The notes: a model not told the origin generated them from the sequence alone. DNA of 64,000 nucleotides from Gnetum montanum (GCA_015680685.1 MNCI01016599.1:375609-439608), one strand, 5' to 3'; shown: positions 11,363 through 23,259, numbered from the stretch's first letter. Translations and numbers: made by a program.

Positions 11363-13330
11363 ATGCCTCTCCTACAAGACGATAATAAGGCCACACCTAG
11401 TGAGGAAGTTTATTCAAGAACCAACGAACTATATAACGATGAAGATTGGAGTATGCAACCCGAGGTGGGGGTTTCTTATAAACATGAACAGAGACAACGT
11501 CATCCGAACACACAAAAGCCTAACTTAACCGATGATGATGAACCCCCACTGGCCACTACAAACTTAATGCAAATACAAGAGGCTGTTCGAATCTCACATA
11601 GGCATCGTAAAGAGAGCTGTCTACCCAAGCTCGATTTAAACAACTTTCCCAAATCTTTAGGAGGCAATGACTTAGATTCGTATCAACATTTACAAGCCTT
11701 CTATGATGCCTGCACATGGAATAACATTGATAACGGGTGGCAAAAACTTAAGCTCTTTTCCATGACACTCGTTGACCAAGCAAAAGTATGGTGTAGATCG
11801 TTAAAACCAAATTCAATACGGCGTTGGTCAATGATGGTAGAGGTCTTTAATGAAAAATATCAAACCTACGCAAGAGTGTCAGCCTTGAGGAAACAAATCC
11901 AAGGATGGAAACAAGCACAACATGAACCCTTGGACATGGCCTTAGAAAGATATTATGCACTGTTAAACAACTGTCCAGGCCATGGGTTCTTCGAGGAAAG
12001 GCTAATGTACCATATCATTGATGGGCTACGTAATGAAACAAGAGAAACCCTAGGGATGTATGCCCAAGGTCACCTATATGAACTATGAGCTCATCAAATC
12101 CAAGAGCTTATTAAGTGGGTAGCAAAAGAAGAAGGAGAACTGGCTAGATGGGAAAGTGTTGAAAAACATCAACGGGACCAAAATCTCAACTTAACAAGGG
12201 TCCATGACCATAAAAAGGAGAAATCAACCAATACATCTTTGCCAATACAATAATCATTAGAAGAAGCCGAGGCAAAGATTAATAAGATGTTGGAATGGAC
12301 GTATCAAAAGTGTGGAGAATTTATCAATATTGTTGGAGATAGAGTTCTGACAACCCAAGAAGCAAGACGAAACAGTAGACAATCGGAAAGAATGGATAAG
12401 GAAAATAAGAGCTCAATTTCCAATCATACGTATGAATGCAATATATGCTTGTACGATCACCCCAAGGGTCAATGTCCAATATTGTTACATTTACAGGAGC
12501 ATTGGGGAAACACATTACATCTAGAGTTCATACAGAGATATTGTGTTCGAACATAGTGGCAACAATCCCAGTCGTGGGGGTATCCACCCTTAGACTGGAG
12601 ACACCCTTCATATCATTCGAATCCAAATGCTTATCTTGTTCAACATCCTCTTTCTCCAACTGGGCCAACGCACTTTATCTCACCACAGTACCATTCCCCT
12701 CAATACTATCAACCTGTGCCTCCAACACAACCACCACCTTGTGCACCATACACTTCTCCTAATTTTCAACATTCTCATCCTTTCCCTCCTTCCATAGTGC
12801 CACCAATTGTTCCTTAGGTACCTGCACCACAGCAATAACCCACAAATAGCACTTGTGCTACTACTTCCAACAGCAGTGAAAAGCCTCTTTAGCATCAAAA
12901 GCGTCCTTTCTTTAAACACGACCATAAGAAAGGACAACATAATTCTGAGGCCATGGCATCTTCCAACCCAGCACAAGTTCCACACTATGGTGCATCCTTA
13001 CCTTCGAGCCCAATGTCTCATGTTACTTCTTCAAGGCCACCAACTAACACTCCAACAACAATACGACCCAATGAACACAAACATGAAGAGCGACAACCCA
13101 ATCCTTGCATACCATCTAACAGTCCCAAACATCATAGTGGGTCAACTCGTTATCCGGGAACTACATGGTATAAAGTGTCCCACTATGCTTACTACAATCA
13201 AGTGTGTGAACCCCGATGGGGTAAGTAAGGACCAGTTCCAATACTTCCAACATGCAAGGATCCTCAACCTTCATTTATTAATCCTTGGCATGCTCAATCA
13301 TTTAGTTATGGGGGATATCCCCCATTCTAA
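11363..13330 (+). pseudogene. gag: F3-a Gag polyprotein (stops only, no frameshift)
   Basis: A single frame of 655 codons starts at the first ATG after the primer site. It contains a retrotransposon Gag capsid-like region (about 11600-12085, with Trp-rich phrases such as WCRSLKPNS), a CX2CX3HX4C zinc knuckle at 12437-12475, and a Pro/Tyr/His-rich C-terminal part. It would form the virus-like particle and bind element RNA. Seven in-frame stops (12086, 12251, 12554, 12815, 12836, 12890, 13226) interrupt it, mostly explicable as C-to-T or G-to-A changes of CGA, CAA, CAG or TGG. The frame itself is undisturbed over 1.97 kb. There is no protease after the knuckle. Confidence 0.85.
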
Positions 13331-13760
13331 ATAATAAGCAAGATTAATAAATATTTTTCATTTTCTTTGATTTTACAATTTTTTGTTTTCTAGTTTTTCA
13401 TTTTTCAACTTTTTGATTTATCTTTTTATCTTTTTATCCTTTTGTGTTTTTGTCTTTTTATGTTTTTGTAAGTAATCTCATCTACGAATAAAACACTCAT
13501 GTGGATCGTTGGTTGAGGTATGTTCTATGTTATTAAGTCTCGAACGATCAATTATTTGGAATAGTGAGCCCATTACACCCACTCATCCACTCTACAAATA
13601 AGAGGTTCTGTTCGAGGGTACAGTGATATTCTTGATATTTTTAAAAACTTAAAATTAATTTTGTGTTCATTGTACCCAAAATGAAGAAGGATGGACCAAG
13701 AGGGAATGATTAGGGTGTGACATCATTTAAAAAGTTGGTATTTTCATGGTGTCTCACATC
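13331..13760 (+). other. F3-a inter-ORF spacer with T-rich tract
   Basis: Directly after the gag stop lies a T-rich tract (about 13350-13470) ending in GTAAGTAA (13468-13475), a good splice-donor match. Similar T-rich tracts follow gag in F2 (about 39545-39715) and pol in F1 (about 24635-24725). In F3-b the tract is missing and a single N stands at the matching place (55910). Confidence 0.55.
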
Positions 13761-13860
13761 ACTAGGGACAAGATATTGCGTACGTGATATCGCGTCCCAC
13801 ATGATATCATGTATGCAATGTATCGTACGTGATATCACGTCCCCGCCACCTATAAATAGG
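13760..13860 (+). promoter_or_regulatory. Candidate internal promoter of F3-a
   Basis: Three GATATC-centred palindromes (13786, 13803, 13831) precede TATAAATAGG (13851-13860), the same arrangement as the LTR U3 and TATA box, but here 2.6 kb inside the element and about 470 bases before the second ORF. The bases after the TATA box are not LTR-like, so this is not a nested solo LTR. F3-b has a TATATATA run at the equivalent position. Promoter function is inferred. Confidence 0.45.
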
Positions 13861-14029
13861 TCACCCCTCGCAACACTTAGCGTCATTTTGCCATTCACAT
13901 GGGGGGAGTTTTTGCAATTTTTCTCTGCGATTTGCAATGGAGTGACCCTTGTTTTTTTCTCATATCTCGCTCGTTGGTACTACGATTTTTATTCCGTTTG
14001 AACCTGCTTGAACCCAAAGTGTTCAACTT

Positions 14030-14043
14030 AGTCGTGGGGGAGA
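14030..14043 (+). promoter_or_regulatory. Internal polypurine-tract-like motif, F3-a
   Basis: AGTCGTGGGGGAGA copies the core of the 3' polypurine tract used by this family (AGTCGTGGGGGTA at the F3-b 3' LTR). It lies about 290 bases before the second ORF. The equivalent motif is kept in F3-b (54501-54514), F1 (25907) and F2 (40929). Confidence 0.5.
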
Positions 14044-14301
14044 GACACTTGTCGAAAAGTGCCTAACTTTTTTTGAAATTTATCATCTCCCAAAGGACAT
14101 CAGCTAGGGTAATTAACTATAACACTTAGAATAATTGTGCCTAAAAATCATTTAATTCCTAGGTATACCGGAAAACTAAAGTGGAAACCACCTAAGTCAC
14201 AGGACTCATTATTACAAACTTTTGGACACTATCACACGTGATAACATAAGATCATTAATTAAGAAAAGTAGTAAGGTATAACCTAACTTAAAAAACAATC
14301 T

Positions 14302-14329
14302 TACTAATGCTTGGCCCGTGTGATTGCAG
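14302..14329 (+). promoter_or_regulatory. Branch site and 3' splice acceptor before the F3-a second ORF
   Basis: TTACTAATGC (branch-site consensus) is followed about 22 bases later by TGATTGCAG directly abutting the ATG at 14330. F3-b has TACTAAC at the same place, with the acceptor AG changed to AA. F1 (CTAAT 26088, AG 26114-26115, ATG 26116) and F2 (CTAAT 41153, AG 41178-41179) show the same arrangement. Confidence 0.5.
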
Positions 14330-16629
14330 ATGGCCCTGAAACGTGGACAATAGGAAGGTCCTACCCAAGGTGGAAGCAAACGAGCTTAGAGAGGTGGAAG
14401 ACAAAGACCTTCCAGACAACATGCAGAATAGGAGGAGCAATCATTCAGTATTCATCAAGATGAACCTCCTACCAGAAGGTCCGGGTAGGCAGAAGGAGGA
14501 GCTGCTGCAGCGCCTGAACCAGGACAACAACTCACGTTGCCCCAAGATTGTGTTCAAGCTATCCATGAGAAGTCCACATTCGCTGCGGTGATTATGGAGT
14601 TGAATTTCGAATCATTTGTAGAGTTTGCTCCTGAGGCCATTAGGGATCACCTTAAAGGGTCTCCCTTATGGCCTATCCTCTCTAAAAGAAGTGCCTGGTA
14701 CCTAGGAGAGACGTACCAATTTTGGCACAATAGGGAGCAAGGCACCACTGTTAATATTTGTGGTGTGATAGTTGACTTCTCTATGCAGGCAATTTCGGAA
14801 GTGTTAAACCTTTCGAATATAGGGCCCCAGGTTGCTTGGTTATCCACTCGTTCAGACCCTGATGTGCGAAAGGATTGGTTAGAGAAGGCTTATGGCAGAG
14901 ATAAAACATTTGGTGAACTGACGACGGAAGAGAGAGTTTACTTCAAAATTGGAACATATCACCTATTTCCCACAAAGAGCTTAAAAATAATATCAATGTA
15001 TGCGGCTAGAGGATGTGCAGTGTTGATGGAAAAGGTTAACGCTAACCTACCCCATCTATATTTGACGGAGATCTTGAGGCGGTTCGAAGAACGGAAGACA
15101 GGGAAGATGGCACTGCCTTTCTCCTGTCTTATCAGAAAGCTTTGTCGACGTGCTGGTATTCGGGGATACACCAATGACATCCTCCAAAAAGCTCAAACTG
15201 CTTCATATGCTGAATTGCTAAAGGTGCTAGCTCCAAGAAAAAGCACTGGAGAAGAGCTGGGACTAGAACAAGAAGAAGAACATATGGATGGACTCAGTGA
15301 ACCTCCAGCCATGGGTCCCAGCCAACAATAGGAAGCAGGGCCTAGCACAGGCCAGGATAAGCCACCACAGCCACAAGACTACAGACCGTCGATGAGCCAT
15401 CTTAGGGCCATTGTTGAGATGGTCAGTTGGGGAAGTCGTGATGATGCAAACCTCTTCTGCGTCATCGATGATGCTAGGTAGCCTATTATTTTATTAGATC
15501 ACACAAGGGGTGAAGTCTCCACTCACACAGGAGGAGGGAAAATTAGATGGTCACAACAGATCTTAGGAAACACGACATCTTTTCAGGTGCAGTTAGAGAC
15601 TGGTGAAGGGACCACCGTGATGGTCATGCAACAACAGAATGCCACAGGAGCTGTAGATGTGTTCGGAGACCACATCAAAGAATCCTTCAACGTACCTGTT
15701 GTGCCACTGGTAGATTTTACAAGAGCACGAGATGCTCAAACCTTAGCCGGAACCTCAATGACTCCTGCGGAACATGAGGATGTGCTTGATCGATTACTTC
15801 AAACAGGATAAGTAATGACATCCTTGTTTGACATCCCTCAAGATGTAATAGCAATTCAATCAGACCTCATTTCCACGAAGGGGAAGTTGGTCTTAACAGA
15901 AGTAAGGGCAGAGCATGCTGAAGCTGAAGTGTAGAAACTACAAGAGCAGCTCGTGGCTTTACAAGTAGCACAATGGGACCCTCTGCGATTTGTTCCCATA
16001 GACTAGCTAGAAAAATTTAGAACCAAGTAGCTAACAAAGTTAATTGTAGAGAATTAAAAGGTGATGGGAGAAAAGGAGACAAATGTTTGGGATGCCTCCA
16101 CAGCACAGGCGCAAACCCATGCGCATCTTAAGACACTCAAAGCCTTACAGGAAGAAAACAAACAGCTTGCGATTGACAACCTTTAGTTTACCACTGTAGA
16201 AAATCAAAAGAATGTTCTTGATGAACACTTTCATCAATTACAAGAACAATTTATCTAGGTCAACTAAGACGTAAGCTATTTAGTTAGAGAAAATTGAACC
16301 CTCTCGACGGAGGAGGTACGCACCATTCATCAAAAGTCGGTGATTGAGATAAGCGCATGGCAGAATGAGGCTAAATGACATGAGATGCTGAAGGAGCACT
16401 TCCGTGATTTGGTGGGGATGTACAAAAAGTTCCTAGAGAAGGAGATCCATATGGCCAAGGCCCAAATCAACACTATCAGTGCTCAACACACTGATTGGCG
16501 AGCCATATTGGACACATATGCCTTCGCCCACTAAGTGGAAGTTAAGAACCGGGACCTGCAGATTCAGGACTTGATAGAGTACATGGAGTTGGCAAACCTA
16601 AGATATGCCAACCTTGCCATGTTAATAGT
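14330..16629 (+). pseudogene. F3-a second ORF: plant retrotransposon-associated protein with coiled coil
   Basis: The frame begins at the ATG abutting a splice acceptor. The best-preserved part (14537-15331, 264 codons) has a globular domain with the pattern GVIVDFSMQAISEVLNL, which resembles the domain annotated in plants as putative plant transposon protein (Transposase_32-like). A Gln/Glu/Lys-rich region follows (about 15880-16620), interrupted by many stops and predicted to form a long coiled coil. It is not pol and has no catalytic motif. It occupies the position of the env-like or extra ORF of Athila/Tat elements, but I see no clear membrane segment. The end is lost in the gap. The domain name is from memory of the family and is moderately certain. 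Confidence 0.55.
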
Positions 16630-17433
16630 NNNNNNNNNNNNNNNNNNNNNNNNNNNNNNNNNNNNNNNNNNNNNNNNNNNNNNNNNNNNNNNNNNNNNNN
16701 NNNNNNNNNNNNNNNNNNNNNNNNNNNNNNNNNNNNNNNNNNNNNNNNNNNNNNNNNNNNNNNNNNNNNNNNNNNNNNNNNNNNNNNNNNNNNNNNNNNN
16801 NNNNNNNNNNNNNNNNNNNNNNNNNNNNNNNNNNNNNNNNNNNNNNNNNNNNNNNNNNNNNNNNNNNNNNNNNNNNNNNNNNNNNNNNNNNNNNNNNNNN
16901 NNNNNNNNNNNNNNNNNNNNNNNNNNNNNNNNNNNNNNNNNNNNNNNNNNNNNNNNNNNNNNNNNNNNNNNNNNNNNNNNNNNNNNNNNNNNNNNNNNNN
17001 NNNNNNNNNNNNNNNNNNNNNNNNNNNNNNNNNNNNNNNNNNNNNNNNNNNNNNNNNNNNNNNNNNNNNNNNNNNNNNNNNNNNNNNNNNNNNNNNNNNN
17101 NNNNNNNNNNNNNNNNNNNNNNNNNNNNNNNNNNNNNNNNNNNNNNNNNNNNNNNNNNNNNNNNNNNNNNNNNNNNNNNNNNNNNNNNNNNNNNNNNNNN
17201 NNNNNNNNNNNNNNNNNNNNNNNNNNNNNNNNNNNNNNNNNNNNNNNNNNNNNNNNNNNNNNNNNNNNNNNNNNNNNNNNNNNNNNNNNNNNNNNNNNNN
17301 NNNNNNNNNNNNNNNNNNNNNNNNNNNNNNNNNNNNNNNNNNNNNNNNNNNNNNNNNNNNNNNNNNNNNNNNNNNNNNNNNNNNNNNNNNNNNNNNNNNN
17401 NNNNNNNNNNNNNNNNNNNNNNNNNNNNNNNNN
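16630..17433. other. Assembly gap (804 N)
   Basis: This is a run of N. From alignment of the flanks to the 5' LTR, the hidden sequence should contain the end of the second ORF, the polypurine tract and about the first 375 bases of the F3-a 3' LTR. Apparent reading frames across it are artefacts. Confidence 0.95.
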
Positions 17434-17862
17434 CTCCTAGAAACGCAGAATGAGTATGACTTGATTACAAGCATTTAAGTGTGACTACTTGGTAACCTAG
17501 TGGCATACCTAGGATTTGCGCTTGGTAATCCCAGTGGTAGTCGTGCATGAAGTCTAAGATGTGTATGGATGATCAAGGAATGGATGCTCATCGCACTTAG
17601 GCTAGTTAGATCTTCTCACCCTGTCTCTCGTAGTTTAGTAAACATTACTTTCCATTACCTTCAGGAGTAGCATTAGGTTAGAACACATCATACACCTCAC
17701 TCTGGACTAAACCATATGTGACAAATATAATACTAGTCTAGGTGGGAAGACAGTGCATTGCGACTTAAGGATAACTGTTTAGGTGCCACAACTAGTCTGT
17801 TTGCGGAGTTTTACTGGATTGTATTCGTATGGTTGAGTGTAGGGGTACCTCGCCACTCATCA
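17434..17862 (+). repeat. F3-a 3' LTR (visible part)
   Basis: It matches the last part of the 5' LTR from about 10785 to 11229, with point differences and a short deletion near 17820 that removes part of the phrase before GTATTCGTATGG. It ends in TCATCA at 17862, directly followed by the duplication CTTGG. Confidence 0.85.
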
Positions 17863-17867
17863 CTTGG

Positions 17868-18249
17868 TAACCCAGTAATGATTAGCGTTTGGTAATCCTA
17901 GCAGTGTTGCACTGGTTTGGGATGTGTACGACAAGTGGGAATGGATGATAGTGTTAGGATTAGTTAGAACATAGTTAATGAGTAGTTATGTTAAATTAGT
18001 TACTTAGTTATCTCTCTCCTTCCTTACTAGCGTAGGACATAAAAACATAAAAGCTATAAAAATCATATGCCCCAAGATTACTTAACCATACAATCGTGAC
18101 ATACAGGTAAGCTTGGAAAGACAACGATCAACCAACCCGTCCTTGTTCCAGAAGGGTGCATAAGCACTTAGTCATTGGAATTCGACTAGATCGTGCCTGA
18201 AACACTCGTATTCGTATGGTTGGACGTAGGGGTACCTCACCACTTATCA
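17868..18249 (+). repeat. F1 5' LTR, second part (R/U5)
   Basis: It continues the LTR interrupted at 10407 and matches about 27178-27559 of the F1 3' LTR. It ends in TTATCA just before the F1 primer site. The rejoined 5' LTR would be 973 bases against 1051 for the 3' LTR, which has a small extra duplication near 27030-27075. Confidence 0.85.
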
Positions 18250-18250
18250 T

Positions 18251-18268
18251 TGGCACTGTTGCCAGGGA
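18251..18268 (+). promoter_or_regulatory. F1 primer binding site (tRNA-Asp)
   Basis: TGGCACTGTTGCCAGGGA matches the tRNA-Asp complement at 15 of 18 positions and lies one base after the LTR end. Confidence 0.8.
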
Positions 18269-18385
18269 CTTAGTTGTTTGTGCACTAACTAGAACATAGG
18301 AAATCATTCACATTGTTGGAATGAACCCTTAGGATTGGTTGAGAAAATAATAAACAAGAATACATTACACACTAAACAGAAAAGT

Positions 18386-20890
18386 ATGTCTCCTTCTTCG
18401 TATGAAAGCACCTTACTGCCTAGGTTTGAAATAGGAAACAATCAACAATGTAATACACATGACGTTGATCCGCCAGTCCTTCAACAAGTTTGAGTGGTAT
18501 ATATTCATCCCGATGAGTATATACCAGACTTCACCTTTATCCTCCATCAAGACGAACAACTATGTTGGCGAGACTTAGAAGGTAACATAGTGTTACCTCC
18601 CAATTGTTCAGTCCTAAGCATGCTTCTTTGTGCTCTCACACGAATTGGCATGTCGCACTTACATGCAGAATACGTTGTGCAAGACCATGACTCAAGAGAA
18701 TACTATCCCACAGAGGTACAACATCAAAGGGACTTGCAATAGGAGAGACATCATAAGTCTTTGAAGGGTAAGTGGTCCCAGGATGCCCCACATGTCTTAA
18801 GAAAAAATGAGGGTGGTGCACGGACCTTAAGCAGTCGCCCACACAATGATGTTCCTCCCCTTGACTTTGGCCAAGGGGTTGTGTATCAGAACCTTCATTC
18901 CACTAATCATAACCTAGGTTTTGATACCCATGGGCACAAAGGGTTCAAAAAAGGAACACAAACTCATGATAAAAGTGGACATTCTAATCGCAATCATGCT
19001 CGAGGTTGAGACCATCGAAGAGAAGGTAGCAGACACCATCATGGTGACAATTCTCCTTCTTCTTCACCTTCATCATTTCCTTCACCCTCTCCTTCAGTAT
19101 CTGAATGTAGTCATAAAGGGAAAGACCATGGGGATGAAGGTAGGAAAAGTGGAAGTCATAGGCGAAACATCCAGGAAAGGGGACGAGGGCACTTTAGAGA
19201 ATCACAACATAGAAGAAGGGAGAGTAGAAAACAACGTAGGCATCATAGACCCCATGGACGAGATGATCATGATGAACCCCTACTCGCTACTCAAAGTATG
19301 TTAGACATAACTGAGGTTGTTAGAATTCTAACAAGGCACCATAAAGATAGTAGGATCAAAAGATTAGATATGAACAATATCCCACGATTTGAAGGGGGAT
19401 ATGACACTAATTCTCAGAATCACTTACAAGAATTCCATGATGCGTGTGCCTTACAAAACATAGAGAATGAATGGCAAAAGCTTAAGTTGTTCCCAAGGAC
19501 ATTCATTAAAGAAGCAGAAAGCTAGTACCGGTCCTTAGAACCAAAATCCATTTGTAGGTAGAGTACTATGTTAGAACTATTTAATGACAAGTACCAAACG
19601 TACTCCTGAGTGTCCAACTTGGGAAAGCAAATCCAAGGCTAGAAACAACAAGGACATGAACCCTTGGATGCTACCATGGGTCGATATTATGCACTGTTAC
19701 ATCATTGTCTTGGCCATGGTTATTCACAAAGGAATCAACTACACCATCTCGTGGATGGGCTTAGGCATGAAACAAGAAGAACCCTTGGGACTTATGCCCA
19801 AGGAAGACTATTCGAGCTTACGTCCCATCAAATTCAAAGACTATTGGAGCAAGTTGCTAAGGAAGAAGATGAGATATGGAAGAGAGAAAGTGCAAAAGAG
19901 TATAATCAAGATCCTTCCCTTTGGAAGAGGGGAATAAGATTTTGTGAGGATGAATAAGAGTCACCACTCGAAGAGATGGTGAATAGGAAAAATTTTCCTA
20001 TCCAAAAGATGACATCAGAAGTTTCGGCAAAGGTAGACCAAATGTGGGATTTTCTAGACAATAGCTTTCAAACTATTCTTAAAATAGTAGAGGAGTATAG
20101 AGAGCAAGGTAGTGAGAAAAGAGAAAAGAAAAAGGCTAAACATGCATGTAGGAAGCATAAGGGTAAAGTTGCCATCATTAAAGAGGTTGTGGATTCAGAA
20201 ATAGACAATGATAGTGGATGTGAGATATGTCAATATGACCATCCTAAGGGATGTTGCCCTATAATCTCACATCTGCAGGAGTCTGGGGTGTATGCACTCA
20301 ACCCACGATTAAACAAAAGGCAAACACCCTGAAGGTTACCTTATCCTCAAGGTAACACAAGGTAGTTCCACCAACCCTTAACATATTATACTAGTGGAAC
20401 TCTACCACAACCGATTGAGCAATATCAATAGTAGCAGCACCCACAATCATGGGGAATGCCACCACCAAGGCAACAATATCCTTACTGGCAACCTGACTCG
20501 TATGGATATTACGTGCAGTAGCCAATCTCCTCACGTGACTCTATTGGTCATGTCACTCCTCAACCTTACTACCAAGCCTGCGAGTATTATGAGACTCCCT
20601 CTTCTAGAGGAAATATTCCACAAGCATATCACCCTTATAATCCAGCTGCATCTCTTCCACCAATAGCTCCACTACCACCTGCTCCCATGATGCAAGGTGA
20701 AACCTCTACCCAGTTGCAGCAACGTAATGCCACGAGGGCTGTTAACTCTCAACCTACTGTTGGTTCCAACAACCACATGAAGAAAAGACATTTCTTTAGA
20801 ACCAACAGTCCAATCAAGCCCTTGCATTCACAAGTGGCTGATTCCTTAGATGCCTCAATATCAATCAAAACCTTGGAGCCCCCTTCAACC
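18386..20890 (+). pseudogene. gag: F1 Gag (broken)
   Basis: It starts at ATG 18386. The N-terminal segment (about 18386-18742, one stop at 18491) matches the start of F5 gag at 63692. A highly charged His/Arg/Ser-rich linker follows (about 18760-19280), then the Gag capsid-like region (19298-19960, with frame breaks near 19530 and 19610), a CX2CX3HX3C knuckle (about 20220-20255) and a Gln/Pro-rich tail. The capsid and knuckle region is clearly related to F2 and F3 Gag, whereas the N-terminal segment is absent from those two. Several stops and frameshifts make it inactive. Confidence 0.8.
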
Positions 20891-20904
20891 CAATACACTC
20901 AACG

Positions 20905-21465
20905 CATACAATCATGCTAACACATGCCATCACCGATTGCATCAAAGTTGGCCACCTTCCCAAGAAATTCTCTGATCCTGGGAGTCCTTTGATATACTTA
21001 CAAATTGCTGGAAATGCATCGTGCAAGGCTCTTTTGGATTCAGGTTCCGGTGTCAACTTGATTTCTCAAAAAATGTACAAGGCCTGAAACCTACCTCCAT
21101 TGAAAAAGAGCAACATCCATCTAGGGTTGGTCGACCAATCCATCACTCTCCCATTGAGACTGGTGGAAGACATTGTTACCACTATTTGTGGGTGGTTGTA
21201 CCCAGTTGACTTCCTAGTGATTCAGGTAAACAATGGTAAGGGGGACTTCCCAATCATAATGGGAAGAGCATGGCTAAGCACCATCGACACATGCATAGGA
21301 ATCCACGATCTTTCCCTAGAAATATCAAAGGAAAATATGTTCGGAAAGATCAAGAAAAAGAAAGTTTCGTGCATTGCATATAGTGACATAGGGTGTAATT
21401 GCGTGCATAGGTCATGGTTTGTGCAAAGTTTAGCATTGCCTGCATGCAATCAGTGTGCATAAGTG
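20905..21465 (+). pseudogene. F1 aspartic protease
   Basis: This is a retropepsin-like segment with the catalytic triad DSG at 21037-21045 (context LLDSGSGVNLIS) and a downstream IIMGRAWL flap-like phrase near 21255. A TGA soon after the active site (about 21085) and later stops break it. It would release Gag and Pol products inside the particle. Confidence 0.75.
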
Positions 21466-21669
21466 ATTAACATACAAAGATGCCTGTATGCAGCAGCCAC
21501 ATGACAGGAAGACACCTAGTGGCTAATAGCTGATCAAGAAAGCAGTTCACTCATATGCATAGAACCAATTGAGGGTTTAACTTGTGCTTACATCGATAGC
21601 ATAGACGCATTAGAGCAAGTCCACCACTAACTTCCAAGTCTTAACCTTGAAAATATCAATTGGAGGAAG

Positions 21670-23150
21670 TTGGAAATCCCTGAGAAATTTAAGCAAGAGC
21701 CCCTTGAGCTAAAACCATTACCCATCGGTATGGAATACACATTCCTTAAAAATGGAATATCGGTAATTATCAATGCTAAGCTTGGTCCTCAACAGAAAGA
21801 AGAACTGTTGAAGGTAATAAATAAATGGTTAGAAGCCTTCACTTGGTCATATCCTGAATTAATTGGAATAGATCCTAGGATATGCCAACATAGAGTTTAC
21901 ACTAACCCCTCCATGACGTCTCAAAGACAACCACAGAGGTGATTGAATCCTAAGCTAAAGCAAGTAGTTAAGGAAGAAATCGAACAGCTTCTCAAGGTTG
22001 GGTTCATATACCCCATTGCTGATAGCAAATGGGTTAGCCCCTTAGTTATTGTGCCAAAAAAGGAAGGCAAATGGAGGGTGTGCATAGATTTCAGGCTACT
22101 AAATATGGCAACATTCAAAGATCACTTTCCATTGCCATTTGTCAACCAAGTCTTAGAGACCATCGCAGGGCATCACTATTACAGTTTTCTGAATGGATAT
22201 AATGGATACAAATAGCCCTAAAAGACCAAGCCAAGACTACGTTCACTAGTCCTTAGGGAACGTTCGCATACAAATAGATGTTGTTTGGCTTGTGCAATGC
22301 CTCTGCAACATTTCAACAACTAGTTCTAAGCATATTCCAATAGCAGATAGGGAATGGCATGGAGGTCACTTATGAAGAAAACTTTGATTAAGCCTTGGAT
22401 TGGTTGGAGCAAGTGTTAAAAAGATGTGTAGAAACCAATTTGAGGCTCAACTGGTAGAAAATCCATTTGATGATCCAAGAAGGTGTAATACTATGGCACA
22501 AAATCTCACACATAGGGATAGAGGTAGACCTCGAGAAAATCAAAATTATCCAAGGAATTACCCATCAATTGGAAACTATCAAAGATGTTTAGTCATTCCT
22601 TGGACATACTGGCTACTATAGGAGATTTATTGAGAACTTTTCAAAGGTTGCCAAACCATTGGTGAAATTAATGAAAAAGGACATACCTTTCGAGTGAACT
22701 AGGGAATGTGAATAGTTTTCCAAACTCTGAAACAGAAGCTAGTAGAAATACCCATTCTACAAGCTCTTGACTAGTTCAAACCATTCCATATTATAATTGA
22801 CGCATCGAACTATGCTTTAAGAGCCGTACTTACATAGTTAGATGACCAAAAGTGTCCTTATTACATCCACTATGCAAGTAGAAGTATTGCTGGTGCACAA
22901 CTTAACTACACTACCACAGAGAAAGAATTAATTGCTGTAGTGTTTGCACTAGAAAAGTTTAGACACTATGTATTGGGATATAAAGTATAAATACATACAG
23001 ATCATAGTGCAATCCAGTTCCTCATGAATAAGCCAATGGTAAGACGTCGTATCATATGATGGCTTGTAATCTTACAAGAGTTCGATTTAACAATGATCGA
23101 TTTTAAGGGCACCAAAAAAAAGTTGCTAATCGTTTATCTCGGTTGTGATG
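21670..23150 (+). pseudogene. pol: F1 reverse transcriptase and RNase H (catalytic box deleted)
   Basis: Typical Ty3 RT landmarks are present: a PEL-type lead-in (about 21850), WVSPLVIVPKK and WRVCIDFRLLN (about 22030-22100), and LFGLCNASATFQ (about 22280). Where the FMDD-type box should follow, at about 22367, the sequence passes directly from MEV to TYEENF, so the two catalytic aspartates are missing. RNase H follows (about 22790-23140), with DASNYALRAVL and TEKELIAVVFALEKFRHY motifs and stops at several places. Confidence 0.8.
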
Positions 23151-23259
23151 AAACAACAAAGAAGATGAGTATCCAATTTCTGATCATTTCCTTGATGAAT
23201 TTTTCTTTACTGGTGTAGTGAATAATCAATCACCCATGAAGACAAACTAGTACAATAGC

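Larger units (their letters stand above)
10408..17862 (+). mobile_element. F3-a: pol-less Ty3 LTR retrotransposon with gag and a second ORF
   Basis: This is a complete element of about 7.45 kb with 5-bp duplications, a TGATG...CATCA boundary, a tRNA-Asp primer site with one mismatch, a gag of 655 codons in one frame, and a second ORF about 1 kb further on. No protease, RT, RNase H or integrase is visible between them, so it must have been mobilised in trans, plausibly by an F1/F5-like relative with the same primer site. The 3' end is hidden by an 804-base gap. A second copy, F3-b, lies at 52499-58905 on the other strand with the same layout, so the pol-less state is the family design and not a local deletion. 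Confidence 0.88.

Noticed and set aside
12436-13334. Alternative-frame and antisense frames over the F3 gag (also 56258-56738)
   Set aside because: They are shadows of the Pro/Gln/His-rich Gag tail. The true frame is shown by conserved phrases in F2, F3-a and F3-b.
16535-17474. Two long frames across 16630-17433
   Set aside because: They consist almost entirely of N from the assembly gap.
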